64,000 bases of DNA from Spirochaeta sp. UBA5339 (lineage in GTDB: Bacteria; Spirochaetota; Spirochaetia; DSM-2461): the NCBI GenBank assembly GCA_002408085.1, contig DHQL01000002.1:7130-71129 (forward strand), in the 5' to 3' direction. A model generated the notes under the pieces. It did not search any database. It was not told where the DNA came from and was given only the letters and a program-made list of their open reading frames with translations. The position numbers and the translations under genes are program-made. Shown here piece after piece: positions 25,548 through 34,275 of the stretch. Each line of letters begins with the position of its first letter. Position 1 is the first letter of the stretch.

Positions 25548-27053
25548 TTGTCTGATAATTCAAAGATTGTCCTCGAACTTAAAAATGTGACTCAGATCTT
25601 TGCCGAAAGCGGAGTACGCGCCTGTCATGATATATCCATGCAGGTGCAGGGTTCCGAGATTCTGGCGGTAATGGGAGAGAACGGGGCTGGAAAATCGACC
25701 CTGATGTTTCTTATCTCCGGGTTTATGGAGCCCGGGAGGGGTGAAATCCTCTGCAGAGGCGGGAAAAACCCGGCGGACCTGCGGGCCCTGGTGGGCATGG
25801 TCCACCAGAAGCCCCTTCTTGCGGGAGATCTGTCGGTACTGGAGAACATTATCCTCGGCCCCGAAAAGGGGCTGTTCCGTAAGGATGTTCTGAAAGAGGA
25901 GATAGCCGCTGTTCAGGAACGGTACAATCTGCCTCTGGACCTCCATCTGAAGGCAAAGCAGCTGACCGCACCCCAGATACAGCGCTGTGAGCTGATCCGG
26001 GCCCTCTGGAAGAACAAGGAACTGCTGATCCTCGATGAGCCGACGGCCAGTCTCTCCACCACCCAGAGTGAAGAGCTTTTTGAACTTCTCCTCCGCCTGA
26101 AGGGCGAAGGGAAAACGGTGATCTTTATCAGTCACAAGATTCACGAGGTGATGAAGGTGGCCGACAGAATAGCCGTTATCCGCCGGGGTGAGCTTCAGGG
26201 GATCGATGCAAAGGGGAACCTCAGCCCCCGGGAGATCTCCCGTCTGATGATCGGTGAGGACACTCTGCCGGGAGAGGAGCCTGCTGCTGAAAAGAGGGGC
26301 GAAATTGACCGGACGGGAGTCCCCGTACTGGAACTCTCCAACCTGGGATACAGCGAAACCGGCACCCGCCGCCTGGACTCCATCAACCTCTCCCTATATC
26401 CGGGAGAGATTCTCGGCATGGGAGGGATCAGGGAGAACGGCCTGACCCATGTGGAGGACATCCTCTGCGGCCTGGAACAGCCCGACACGGGCTTTATCCT
26501 CTTAAACGGAAAGAACCGGATGCCCCTGACCCCTCTGAAACTGCGGCGAAGCGGCATCTCCTATATTCCCGCGGACCGTCTGAAACGGGGGGCCGCCCCG
26601 GAATCCACCCTTGCCGAGAACCTTTCGGTTCTGAAACGGCAGGCCGGCTTCGGGAGCTACCGGAAGCGGCTCTTCTCCTGGGCGGGTCAGTTTATCTCGG
26701 ACCACGCCATCAAGGGCGAAGCGAAGCAGAAGGTAAAGACCCTCTCGGGAGGTAATATCCAGAAGATGATTGTGGCCAGGGAGCTGGAGAACAACCCTCC
26801 CCTGCTGATAGTCTCGGAACCCAGCTGGGGTCTGGACTTCAAGAGCCGGGACCGTCTTCACAGCCAGCTTGTGCAGGCCAGGGAGGAGGGAATTGCCATC
26901 CTCCTTCTGACAACCGACCTGGATGAGCTGTTAAGCCTGAGCGACCGGATCTGCGTCCTGACCGAGGGCAGACTTACGGAAATAGAGAGAACCGAAGAAC
27001 AGTGGAACAGATACTATATAGGAGAGAAGATGACAGGAGCCGACAGAGCATGA
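25548..27053 (+). CDS. ABC transporter, double ATP-binding protein (BMP/ribose-type)
   Basis: This is the energising subunit of the importer, 501 residues with two nucleotide-binding domains. Translation starts at TTG (MSDNSKIVLELKNV) behind ACGGAG. NBD1 has an intact Walker A GENGAGKST and Walker B LLILDEP, but its signature is LTAPQIQR rather than LSGGQ-like. NBD2 has an intact signature LSGGNIQK and a degenerate P-loop (GGIRENGLTH). This gives one fully formed composite ATP site and one degenerate site, a pattern common in the RbsA-like class. Its TGA overlaps the next ATG. Confidence 0.93.
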   Translation: MSDNSKIVLELKNVTQIFAESGVRACHDISMQVQGSEILAVMGENGAGKSTLMFLISGFMEPGRGEILCRGGKNPADLRALVGMVHQKPLLAGDLSVLENIILGPEKGLFRKDVLKEEIAAVQERYNLPLDLHLKAKQLTAPQIQRCELIRALWKNKELLILDEPTASLSTTQSEELFELLLRLKGEGKTVIFISHKIHEVMKVADRIAVIRRGELQGIDAKGNLSPREISRLMIGEDTLPGEEPAAEKRGEIDRTGVPVLELSNLGYSETGTRRLDSINLSLYPGEILGMGGIRENGLTHVEDILCGLEQPDTGFILLNGKNRMPLTPLKLRRSGISYIPADRLKRGAAPESTLAENLSVLKRQAGFGSYRKRLFSWAGQFISDHAIKGEAKQKVKTLSGGNIQKMIVARELENNPPLLIVSEPSWGLDFKSRDRLHSQLVQAREEGIAILLLTTDLDELLSLSDRICVLTEGRLTEIERTEEQWNRYYIGEKMTGADRA

Positions 27054-28066
27054 AGAAGTTCAGAATACCCGCCGCCCTGCCGGTACTGGCCCTCTGCCTC
27101 GGGGTCTCGGCGCTGATCATCTTTCTCTTCAGCAGTGCTCCCGGGGAGACCCTCTACTACTTCTTCCCCGCGGTGCTGTCCAACAGGCTCTATACGGGAG
27201 AGATGCTCAATACAATGGTACTTCTCTCACTGACGGGGCTGGGAATAGTACTATCCTTCAGGGCGGGCTCCTTCAATCTGGGAGGAGAGGGACAGGTCTA
27301 CACCGGCGCCATCTGCGCCGTACTGGCGGCCCGGCTTCTTCCCGATCTGCCCGGTGCTCTGGGAATTCCGGTTCTCCTGGCCGCGGGAGTTCTGGGAGGA
27401 GCTCTGCTGGCCTTTATCTCGGGAATACTGAAAGCCCTGTGGAATGTGGATGATCTTATAAGCACATTTCTCCTCTCATCGGGGGTGAGCAAGGTCATCG
27501 ACTACCTTATCTCCGGCCCCTTAAGCGATCCCGACAGCTATCTGATGACCACGGTTCCCCTTCCGGAGAAGTACAGACTGGCCTCACTTATGATTCCCAG
27601 CCCCTTTAATATCTCCTTTATACTGCCTCTGCTCCTTCTGCCCCTGTTTCACTGGTTTCTGAACCACACCCGGCAGGGCTACGAACTGCAGATTACCGGA
27701 AGCAGCAGCAGCTTTGCCCGGCACAGCGGCCTGAACACGGGAATCTACCAGACCCTTCCTCTGACGGTGAGCGGCGCTCTCCACGGACTGGCGGGAGCCC
27801 TGGTACTGACGGGAACCTACTTTGCGGGAATCCAGGGGCTTACCTCGGGACTGGGGTGGAACGGCATCGCCGTTGCCCTGATTGCGGGAAACAAGGTGCC
27901 GGGACTGCTGCCGGCGGCCCTCTTTTTTGCCTGGATCACCCAGGGATCAAGGATTGCGGTGCTTCACTCGGACCTCTCCCTTGAACTGGGTGCCATCATA
28001 CAGGGTGTTCTTTTTCTGCTGATCTCCTCGGCGGTACTTCGTATTAAAATAAGGAGGGGCAGATGA
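27050..28066 (+). CDS. ABC transporter permease 1 (BMP/ribose-type)
   Basis: This is an inner-membrane pore subunit. I start it at the ATG at 27050 (MKKFRIPAALPVLALCLG, 338 residues), overlapping the ATPase stop as ATGA. The sequence has about eight hydrophobic helices and the family segment SFRAGSFNLGGEGQVYTGA, close to the motif seen in YufP-type nucleoside permeases. The stop again overlaps the next start (ATGA). Confidence 0.92.
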   Translation: MKKFRIPAALPVLALCLGVSALIIFLFSSAPGETLYYFFPAVLSNRLYTGEMLNTMVLLSLTGLGIVLSFRAGSFNLGGEGQVYTGAICAVLAARLLPDLPGALGIPVLLAAGVLGGALLAFISGILKALWNVDDLISTFLLSSGVSKVIDYLISGPLSDPDSYLMTTVPLPEKYRLASLMIPSPFNISFILPLLLLPLFHWFLNHTRQGYELQITGSSSSFARHSGLNTGIYQTLPLTVSGALHGLAGALVLTGTYFAGIQGLTSGLGWNGIAVALIAGNKVPGLLPAALFFAWITQGSRIAVLHSDLSLELGAIIQGVLFLLISSAVLRIKIRRGR

Positions 28067-28917
28067 TACTCGCGATTTTCGGCAGCGCCACACCCCTGAT
28101 TCTCGCCGCCCTGGGCGGTCTTCTTACCGAAAGGGCGGGAATTCTCAATATAGCTCTTGAAGGAATGATCCTGGGTTCCGCCTTTGCCGCGGTAATTGTC
28201 GGCGGAATGACCGGCAGTCTGGCCCTTGCGGTTCTGGCGGCCATAGGTGCGGGAGTTCTTGCAGCCCTGCTCTTCAATCTGGGAACCTTCACCCTCAAGG
28301 GTAATCCCTTTATAACGGGTCTGGGAATCAATGTGCTTGTCCCCGCCCTGACTGTATCCATCTCCCAGAGCCTCTACGGAAACCAGGGGATTATCCGTCC
28401 CGATGGACTTTCGGGCATCTCACGGATCGGCGGTATGGATATCTTTATCCCCCTGGCCCTTCTGCTGGCGGTCCTGCTGCAGATTATCTTCTTCAGGACC
28501 CGCAAAGGGCTGATTATCCGCTCCTGCGGTGAACAGGAGGATCTGCTCCGGGCCAGGGGAATCAACCCTGTAAGCATAAAAAAGGAGATGGTCATCTACT
28601 CGGGGCTCTTCTCGGGCCTTGCTGGTGCGGCCCTCTCCCTGGGCCTCGGGGTCTATGTTCCGGGCATGTCAGCAGGCAAGGGCTGGATCGCCCTGGTGGC
28701 CATCTATCTGGGATACCGCAAGGTGCCCGGCGTTGTGGCGGCCTGTCTTCTTTTCAGCCTGGCCGAGTGGGGCGCCAACAGGGCTCAGGGCTTCCTGGGA
28801 GTTCCCCCTACCCTGATCCTCAGCTTCCCCTACTTTATGACCATGGCCGCCCTCTGGCTTTTTTCTGTCAAAAAAAGAAAAAAAGTCGACTGTTCCGGTG
28901 GGTTCAGAGTGAATTAA
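28063..28917 (+). CDS. ABC transporter permease 2 (BMP/ribose-type)
   Basis: This is the second pore subunit, 284 residues, strongly hydrophobic. Recognisable segments are AALGGLLTERAGILNIALEGM near the N terminus (as in YufQ-type permeases) and RSCGEQEDLLRARGINPVSIK, the coupling-helix region facing the ATPase. It ends in a basic tail KKRKKVD. It is translationally coupled to permease 1 and is the last gene of the operon; a perfect inverted repeat lies 10 bp after the stop. Confidence 0.92.
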   Translation: MILAIFGSATPLILAALGGLLTERAGILNIALEGMILGSAFAAVIVGGMTGSLALAVLAAIGAGVLAALLFNLGTFTLKGNPFITGLGINVLVPALTVSISQSLYGNQGIIRPDGLSGISRIGGMDIFIPLALLLAVLLQIIFFRTRKGLIIRSCGEQEDLLRARGINPVSIKKEMVIYSGLFSGLAGAALSLGLGVYVPGMSAGKGWIALVAIYLGYRKVPGVVAACLLFSLAEWGANRAQGFLGVPPTLILSFPYFMTMAALWLFSVKKRKKVDCSGGFRVN

Positions 28918-28926
28918 TAGGATGTT

Positions 28927-28948
28927 TTGTGTTAATTTTCTAACACAA
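28927..28948. repeat. perfect 8-bp inverted repeat downstream of the permease operon
   Basis: TTGTGTTA / TAACACAA separated by ATTTTC. It lacks a following T-run, so it is either a weak operon-end hairpin or an operator for the downstream phosphate transporter gene. It contains TGTG...CACA halves, but at a spacing 4 bp wider than a standard CRP site. Confidence 0.5.
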
Positions 28949-28951
28949 CTC

Positions 28952-28980
28952 TTGCGTTCTCCCCCCGTGGCCTATACACT
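28952..28980 (+). promoter_or_regulatory. weak candidate promoter upstream of the Na/Pi cotransporter gene
   Basis: -35-like TTGCGT (28952-28957), 17-bp spacer, -10-like TACACT (28975-28980). It is bracketed by two inverted repeats, 28927-28948 and 28995-29017 (GAATCAA/TTGATTC). That arrangement would suit a regulated promoter, but the match to consensus is poor. Confidence 0.35.
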
Positions 28981-29078
28981 TTGGGCGGATTACGGAATCA
29001 ACCGTTTGCGTTGATTCACCTATGATTAAGAAAGTTATCAAATCTTATTACTGACATATACAGGAGATATAAAAAATT

Positions 29079-30728
29079 ATGGGTATAGTCATGAATGTAC
29101 TGCAGGTCATCGGTGCCCTCGGTGTCTTCCTCTTCGGAATGAAGATCATGAGCGAGGGGATTCAGAAGGCTGCGGGAGACGGACTCCAGAGCGTTCTGAA
29201 CCACATTACTTCAAACAGATTTATTGCCGTACTGACCGGTTTCCTTGTGACCGTTATTATTCAGTCCTCATCGGCAACCACCGTAATGGTGGTCAGCTTT
29301 GTAAATGCGGGACTGCTGAGTCTGGTCCAGTCCATCGGTGTTATTATGGGTGCCAATATCGGTACCACCGTAACAGGATGGATCGTCTCTCTGCTGGGAT
29401 TCAAATTTTCCATCAGCGCCATGGCCCTGCCCATTATTGCGCTGGGTCTCCCCCTCTACTTCTCCAAGTCTCCCAAACGTAACGACTGGGGTGAGTTTAT
29501 GATCGGTTTCGGTATCCTCTTCCTGGGTCTGGACTTTCTTAAGGACGCCATGCCCTCTATGGATGCGGGAATGGTCGGATTCCTGGAAGGCTACACCGGC
29601 AAGGGTGCCTTCTCTTTGATCGCCTTTATTCTGGCAGGAGCCTTGATTACCATTATCGTTCACTCCTCCAGTGCCTCCATGGCCATCACCCTGACCATGG
29701 CCCATAACGGCCTGATCCCCCTTGATGCGGCGGCAGCCATGGTAATGGGCTCAAATATCGGGACCACCGTGGATGCCTTCCTTGCCTCCATCGGAGCCAA
29801 TGTAAATGCCAAGCGGGCCGCGGGAGTCCATATCTTCTTCAATATTGCCGGTGTTGTGGTCTTTTCCTTTGTTTTCACTCCCTTCCTGAATTTTGTTCAG
29901 AGAGTTGTTCCCGGAGATGAGATTACAACCAATCTGGCTATGTTTCACACCCTGTTCAACCTTTTCAGCACCTGTGTATTTATCGGATTTGTTCCCCAGA
30001 TAGCCAGACTGATAGAGAAGATTATTCCCTCTTCAGAACCCGAAGAGATTCTGGGCAAGTACAAGCTCACCTATATGGAACCCACCATCCAGAGCATGCC
30101 CGAGGTCAATATCATCAACGCCCAGAAAGAGGTCTCCCATATGACCAGCATCGTTGAGGATATGTTCAACATCTATCTTGAAGTCTTCAGGCATCCCGAC
30201 AAGAAGATGGGAGCCCAGGTGAAAGAGATCAAGGATATGGAGGACTTCAGTGACCAGATGCAGGAAGAGATCACCAAGTACCTGATTGCCTGCTCCGGTG
30301 AGAGCCTCAATGAACACGGCCGGAACAATGTGAGCGCCATGATGAGAATCGTCAATGAACTGGAGAGCATCGGCGACAGCTGCTACAACCTGATTCTCCT
30401 TTCAGAGCGCCGCTTCAAGAAGGAGATTCCCCTTCACGATACGGCCATCAAGGATCTGGAACCCATTACCTCAACGGTTCAGAAATTCCTGACCCTTATC
30501 AAGTCCCATATCAACGAGCATGTGTCCAAGGAGACCCTGAAAGAGGCCTATGAGATGGAGGAGAAGCTCCAGACCTATAAGAAGAGCCTGAACAAGGGAA
30601 TCCGGAAAAACATTAAAAAGGGTGCTGATATTAAGGGAGAACTGCTGTATCTTGATATTGTCGCCCATATTGAGCAGATCGGTGACTACTGCCTGAACAT
30701 TGCTCAGGCTCTGAGGGCTTACAACTAA
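29079..30728 (+). CDS. Na/Pi cotransporter family protein with PhoU-like C-terminal domain
   Basis: Probable sodium-dependent phosphate transporter of the NptA/YjbB type (549 residues). The membrane part (about residues 1-310) contains the duplicated QSSS-type motifs: IIQSSSATTVMVVSFVNAG near residue 60 and IIVHSSSASMAITLTMAHNG near residue 195. Each is followed by a GxNIGTT segment. The C-terminal 200 residues are helical and PhoU-like (NVSAMMRIVNELESIGDSCYNL; LDIVAHIEQIGDYCLNIAQAL). It appears monocistronic with a leader of about 100 bp that carries inverted repeats. Confidence 0.92.
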   Translation: MGIVMNVLQVIGALGVFLFGMKIMSEGIQKAAGDGLQSVLNHITSNRFIAVLTGFLVTVIIQSSSATTVMVVSFVNAGLLSLVQSIGVIMGANIGTTVTGWIVSLLGFKFSISAMALPIIALGLPLYFSKSPKRNDWGEFMIGFGILFLGLDFLKDAMPSMDAGMVGFLEGYTGKGAFSLIAFILAGALITIIVHSSSASMAITLTMAHNGLIPLDAAAAMVMGSNIGTTVDAFLASIGANVNAKRAAGVHIFFNIAGVVVFSFVFTPFLNFVQRVVPGDEITTNLAMFHTLFNLFSTCVFIGFVPQIARLIEKIIPSSEPEEILGKYKLTYMEPTIQSMPEVNIINAQKEVSHMTSIVEDMFNIYLEVFRHPDKKMGAQVKEIKDMEDFSDQMQEEITKYLIACSGESLNEHGRNNVSAMMRIVNELESIGDSCYNLILLSERRFKKEIPLHDTAIKDLEPITSTVQKFLTLIKSHINEHVSKETLKEAYEMEEKLQTYKKSLNKGIRKNIKKGADIKGELLYLDIVAHIEQIGDYCLNIAQALRAYN

Positions 30729-30790
30729 AGCCCCTGCAGGCGGTCCTCACGGGCTGCCTGTACGATACTATCCGAAACGCAGGAGGAAGC

Positions 30791-31096
30791 ATGCTGGTCG
30801 AGATACAGAATGTCCGCCAGATTCCCGGGGAGGATTTCCGCAAGTGGTATGTCGATGAAAACACGGACCTGATCGTCTGGTTTGACACCCCCCGGGAGAA
30901 TATCACCGGCTTCCAGTTCTGTTTTGACAAAAAATCGGTCCAGCGCTGCCTGACCTGGCAGAAAAGCGGGGACGGCAGACCCGTTCTCAGCGCCGACGGC
31001 CGCTACAGTAAAACCCGCGTTCTGCGGATTTTCAACTCCATATCAGAAGGGCTTCCGGAAGATCTCAGGGATCTTGTAAGGGAAGCCCTTATTTGA
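30791..31096 (+). CDS. small conserved-looking protein of unknown function
   Basis: A 101-residue protein beginning MLVEIQNVRQIPGEDFRKWYVD behind a good AGGAGGAAGC ribosome-binding site. It is soluble-looking, with a basic centre (KKSVQRCLTW) and an acidic C terminus. It reads like a compact alpha/beta fold. I do not recognise the family. Its TGA overlaps a possible TTG start of the following FecR-PEGA gene, so the two are probably co-translated. Confidence 0.75.
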   Translation: MLVEIQNVRQIPGEDFRKWYVDENTDLIVWFDTPRENITGFQFCFDKKSVQRCLTWQKSGDGRPVLSADGRYSKTRVLRIFNSISEGLPEDLRDLVREALI

Positions 31097-31119
31097 CTGC
31101 TCATCAGGACAGGTATTCC

Positions 31120-32361
31120 ATGAAATCATTTATCAAATCCATTGCCCTTCTTCTTATCGGCGCCCTTGGTGCGGGAGGACTGCTTCTGGGCTACTCACTA
31201 ATCGTAAAAACTATTGACAGCGACCCTCTCAGCTTTGTTGAGATTGAACCGGGGGATGCGGTTATCTCCCATATTTCCGGGGAGGTTTACCTGATCCGCG
31301 AGGAGAAGATGATCGTTCCCAAACCCGGAGACGCCGTCCGTCAGGGAGACATCATCAAGGTGGTTGACGACTCATGGTGCCAGGTCCATTTTGTGGGTAA
31401 GGCGACCATGAGCCTGCGCAGCAACACCCTGGTTGAGATCCAGCGTCTTCTGACCAACAGCCGGGACATTGATGTAAGGACTGAGCTTCTTACGGGTTCC
31501 ATGCTCTATAAGGTGGACCGCTTGAACGCCACGGACAATCTGGAGGTCAGGGCCCAGGAGAGGATCTACCGTGTTGAGGGTACAGAGTTCTATATCGAGT
31601 CCCACGCCGGCGCCGGAAGCCGTGTGGCAGTCCGGGAGGGTACCGTTGCGGTACTCCGTTCCACCGCAGGAGGTGAGGAGGAGGTTCTCAGTCAGGTTGC
31701 TCAGGGTGAGTCCCTGGATCTGGAGGGCTGGGAGCCCGGTGCCGCCGTCCCCGAGAAGGGTAGTCTCAATACCCTGGATAGAGAGATCTTCAAGAAAGAG
31801 AGTCTTGAGGTTTGGGAGGAGCAGGCCGAGCTGGTCTATCTGGAGATTACAACCCTCCCCGAGGGGGTTCAGCTCTATCAGAACGGCAGGCTCAACAGGA
31901 GCGGCCGTCTGTCGGGTCTCTTTGATGCCGAAGTCCCCCTCACCCTCCTGGCAAGGAAGCGCGGCTACGAGGACCTGAACCTGAAGGTGATTCCCGGAGA
32001 GCTGGAATCATCAAAGATCGTACTGAGGCTGGAGGCCCTTGGCCTTGAGGAGAGCCTGAAGGAAGAGGCAGGCAACGAGCCCGAAGAGTCCCTGGAAGAG
32101 ATGAAGGAGCGCTATGACCGTGAGATGGAGGCCCTTTCCGAGGACTTCAGCGAGCAGATAAGAGTCAGCAGCACCCGCCTTGATGAGCTTGAGAACCTGA
32201 GCAGCGGCCTTCAGAGTGAAATCGGCAGACTGAGCGGCGACAACAGCTCTTTAAGCACCGAAAAGGCTGAGCTGGAAAAACAGCTGGCAGAGAGTCTTGA
32301 GGAGCAGAGGAAGCTGAGAGAGCTCCTTCTGCAGATTCAGGAGCTCTCGGCGGATCAGTAG
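31120..32361 (+). CDS. membrane-anchored FecR-domain and PEGA-domain protein with coiled coil
   Basis: 413 residues from the ATG at 31120 (MKSFIKSIALLLIGALG). A TTG at 31093 overlapping the previous stop would add nine residues and is a real alternative. Order: one N-terminal transmembrane helix (about 5-25), then a FecR-like domain (about 45-180, with ISGEVYLIREEKMIVPKPGD and VEGTEFYIE). Next come a PEGA-type domain (about 235-305, TTLPEGVQLYQNGRL) and a Glu-rich coiled coil to the C terminus. FecR domains classically sense TonB receptors and control sigma factors. Here no such partner is adjacent, so a periplasmic scaffold or sensor role is inferred. Confidence 0.82.
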   Translation: MKSFIKSIALLLIGALGAGGLLLGYSLIVKTIDSDPLSFVEIEPGDAVISHISGEVYLIREEKMIVPKPGDAVRQGDIIKVVDDSWCQVHFVGKATMSLRSNTLVEIQRLLTNSRDIDVRTELLTGSMLYKVDRLNATDNLEVRAQERIYRVEGTEFYIESHAGAGSRVAVREGTVAVLRSTAGGEEEVLSQVAQGESLDLEGWEPGAAVPEKGSLNTLDREIFKKESLEVWEEQAELVYLEITTLPEGVQLYQNGRLNRSGRLSGLFDAEVPLTLLARKRGYEDLNLKVIPGELESSKIVLRLEALGLEESLKEEAGNEPEESLEEMKERYDREMEALSEDFSEQIRVSSTRLDELENLSSGLQSEIGRLSGDNSSLSTEKAELEKQLAESLEEQRKLRELLLQIQELSADQ

Positions 32362-32450
32362 ACCCGCCGGAGCGGCGGCTGAGCATGGAGTGGCTGCCGC
32401 CGGCACGGGGCCGATGCCGGTCCGCATCAGCCTGCGGGGGCGGGGAACCT

Positions 32451-33821
32451 TCAGCGGATCAGCAGATCCACCCTGGAACCCATCAGGGACTCAAGGGCAC
32501 TTTCAATCTTCTCTTCCCGCTCTGCGGCGGTATTCAGAAGAGCCTCCAGACGGGCAGCTGCCTGGTCGAGACAGAGTTTTCCGCTGGTTCCCGTATAGAG
32601 ACGGGAGCGGATGGACTCGTCGGGGTTCTGGTCCTCAAGCTTGTCAAGAGCCAGTCCCACCTCCTTATAGGCATCCCGGAAGCTCTTTCCGGAAGCCACC
32701 AGCTCCAGAGCCACATCGGTGGCGTAGATATCCTTTGAAAAGCCCTTGCGCAGGGCGTCAACCTTCACCTTCAGTTCCTTAAAGGTTAGAGTCATCATTC
32801 TAAGTGAGATGGATGTGATGTCGCAGCCCTTGAGAAAGGGCTCCTTGGTCTCCTGGAAGTCCCTGTTGTATCCGCTGGGCAGGGAGCGGAGGATATTTCT
32901 GATCTGAGTGCCGCAGGCACTGACTGTACCCGCCTTGGCCCTCATCAGCTCCAGTCCGTCGGGGTTCTTCTTCTGGGGCATAATGCTGCTTCCGGTACAC
33001 AGCTGTGCGGGAAGGCTGAAGTAGCCGAACTCGGGGAGGGAGAAGAGGATCAGGTCCTGGGCGATCTTGCTCAGGGTCAGGGTTATCTGATCCAGCACGT
33101 CCAGCACCATCAGCTCCATCTTTCCTCTTGAGTTGTTTACATAGATTACATTGTTCTGGACCCGGCTGAATCCCATCAGCTCTGTGGTCATCTCACGGTT
33201 TAAGGGGAGGGGTACGCCGTATCCCGCGGCGGCTCCCAGGGGGTTCTGATCAAGGATCTCCCAGACCGATGAGAGAAGGGTCATGGAATCGATCAGCTCC
33301 TCGGCAAAGCTTGCCGCCCAGAGGCCCACCGACGAGGGCATGGCGATCTGCATATGGGTCCGGCCGGGCATGGGGCTCTCTTTATGGGCCTCCGCCAGCA
33401 TCAGAATTGCCTCAGCCAGTTCACCGCACTCTCTGATAATGCCCAGGACCCTGCTTCTGCCGTAGACCCTGAGGGCGGTAACAACCTGGTCATTCCGGCT
33501 CCGGCCGGTATGGATCTTCTTGCCCGCCTCGCCGGCGAGTTCCACAAGACGGTTTTCGATGGCCGTATGGCCGTCCTCATCGGAACGTCTGATCTCAAAT
33601 TTCCCCTCACCATGTTCGGCCAGGATCTGCTGAAGGCCCTTCTTAAGGGCGGCCAGTTCATCGGAAGTGAGAATATCGATGGACTGAAGCATGGTCGCAT
33701 GGGCCAGTGAGGCCGCGCAGTCCGAGGGAATCAGTTTCTGATCCAGCACATAGTCGATACCCACTGTGAACTCTTCTATCAGTTCGTTTACATCGTAGTC
33801 TTTGGCCCAGAGTTTACTCAT
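32451..33821 (-). CDS. argH: argininosuccinate lyase
   Basis: Cleaves argininosuccinate to arginine and fumarate, the last step of arginine synthesis. I start at the ATG at 33821 (MSKLWAKDYDVNELIEEF, 456 residues), preceded by AGGAGC. Signatures are HTGRSRNDQVVTALR, PGRTHMQIAMPSS and the fumarase-superfamily loop GSSIMPQKKNPD with the catalytic serine. No argG or other arg gene is nearby. The converging 90-bp spacer at its 3' end is very GC-rich with imperfect hairpins but no T-run. Confidence 0.97.
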   Translation of the reverse strand: MSKLWAKDYDVNELIEEFTVGIDYVLDQKLIPSDCAASLAHATMLQSIDILTSDELAALKKGLQQILAEHGEGKFEIRRSDEDGHTAIENRLVELAGEAGKKIHTGRSRNDQVVTALRVYGRSRVLGIIRECGELAEAILMLAEAHKESPMPGRTHMQIAMPSSVGLWAASFAEELIDSMTLLSSVWEILDQNPLGAAAGYGVPLPLNREMTTELMGFSRVQNNVIYVNNSRGKMELMVLDVLDQITLTLSKIAQDLILFSLPEFGYFSLPAQLCTGSSIMPQKKNPDGLELMRAKAGTVSACGTQIRNILRSLPSGYNRDFQETKEPFLKGCDITSISLRMMTLTFKELKVKVDALRKGFSKDIYATDVALELVASGKSFRDAYKEVGLALDKLEDQNPDESIRSRLYTGTSGKLCLDQAAARLEALLNTAAEREEKIESALESLMGSRVDLLIR

Positions 33822-33894
33822 TTTACAGCTCCTGAAGAGGGGAATTTGAAGGCATCCTAGCACAAATAATAGAGAACCGGAAGATCAGTTCTCA

Positions 33895-34275
33895 TCAGGG
33901 AGCGTAATACCAGGTTTCCGCCATTGGACCGATCAGATCGTAGTCAGGCCAGGCGGCCACTGCCTTGATGACAACGGTATCACCGGACAGGGGATAGACC
34001 TCAACAGGGCCTTCATCCTGGTAAAAGACGGAGTAGTTTGTCAGGGTGGGATCCGTTCCATCCAGGGTGTAGTAGATGGTCTGGTCGTAACTGTCTTCAT
34101 ACCAGAACCATATATAGATAACACCCAGGGAGGAGTAGTCATAGTCCTCCCAGTAGACCCCGGGCATCTTCATGTCATCCAGCAGGAAGGGGTATCTGTC
34201 GAAGCAGGAGAGGGTTGAGAGTAAAAGAACAAGGAGTGCTCCCCATTTCAAAATTGCCCGATACCTTCTAAACAC
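33895..34275 (-). CDS. small lipoprotein with chitobiase C-terminal-like domain
   Basis: 126 residues, GTG start behind GGAGG. The N-terminal hydrophobic segment ends in STLSC (Cys24), a loose lipobox acceptable for spirochetes. The rest resembles the CHB_HEX_C_1 type beta-sandwich: TIYYTLDGTDPTLTNYSVFY then VVIKAVAAWPDYD. Such domains are usually accessory modules on surface proteins. It is divergent from the cyclase-FecR operon and shares its 305-bp upstream region. Confidence 0.7.
   Translation of the reverse strand: MFRRYRAILKWGALLVLLLSTLSCFDRYPFLLDDMKMPGVYWEDYDYSSLGVIYIWFWYEDSYDQTIYYTLDGTDPTLTNYSVFYQDEGPVEVYPLSGDTVVIKAVAAWPDYDLIGPMAETWYYAP

Noticed and set aside
28927..28948. Considered as a CRP (cAMP receptor protein) binding site because an adenylate cyclase is encoded in the window
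   Set aside because: The TGTG and CACA halves are spaced 4 bp wider than the standard site, so it cannot be called a CRP site from sequence alone.
32385..32782. Plus-strand frames overlapping the 3' part of argH
   Set aside because: They overlay conserved argH sequence and show only Pro/Arg-rich composition expected from GC-rich antisense.
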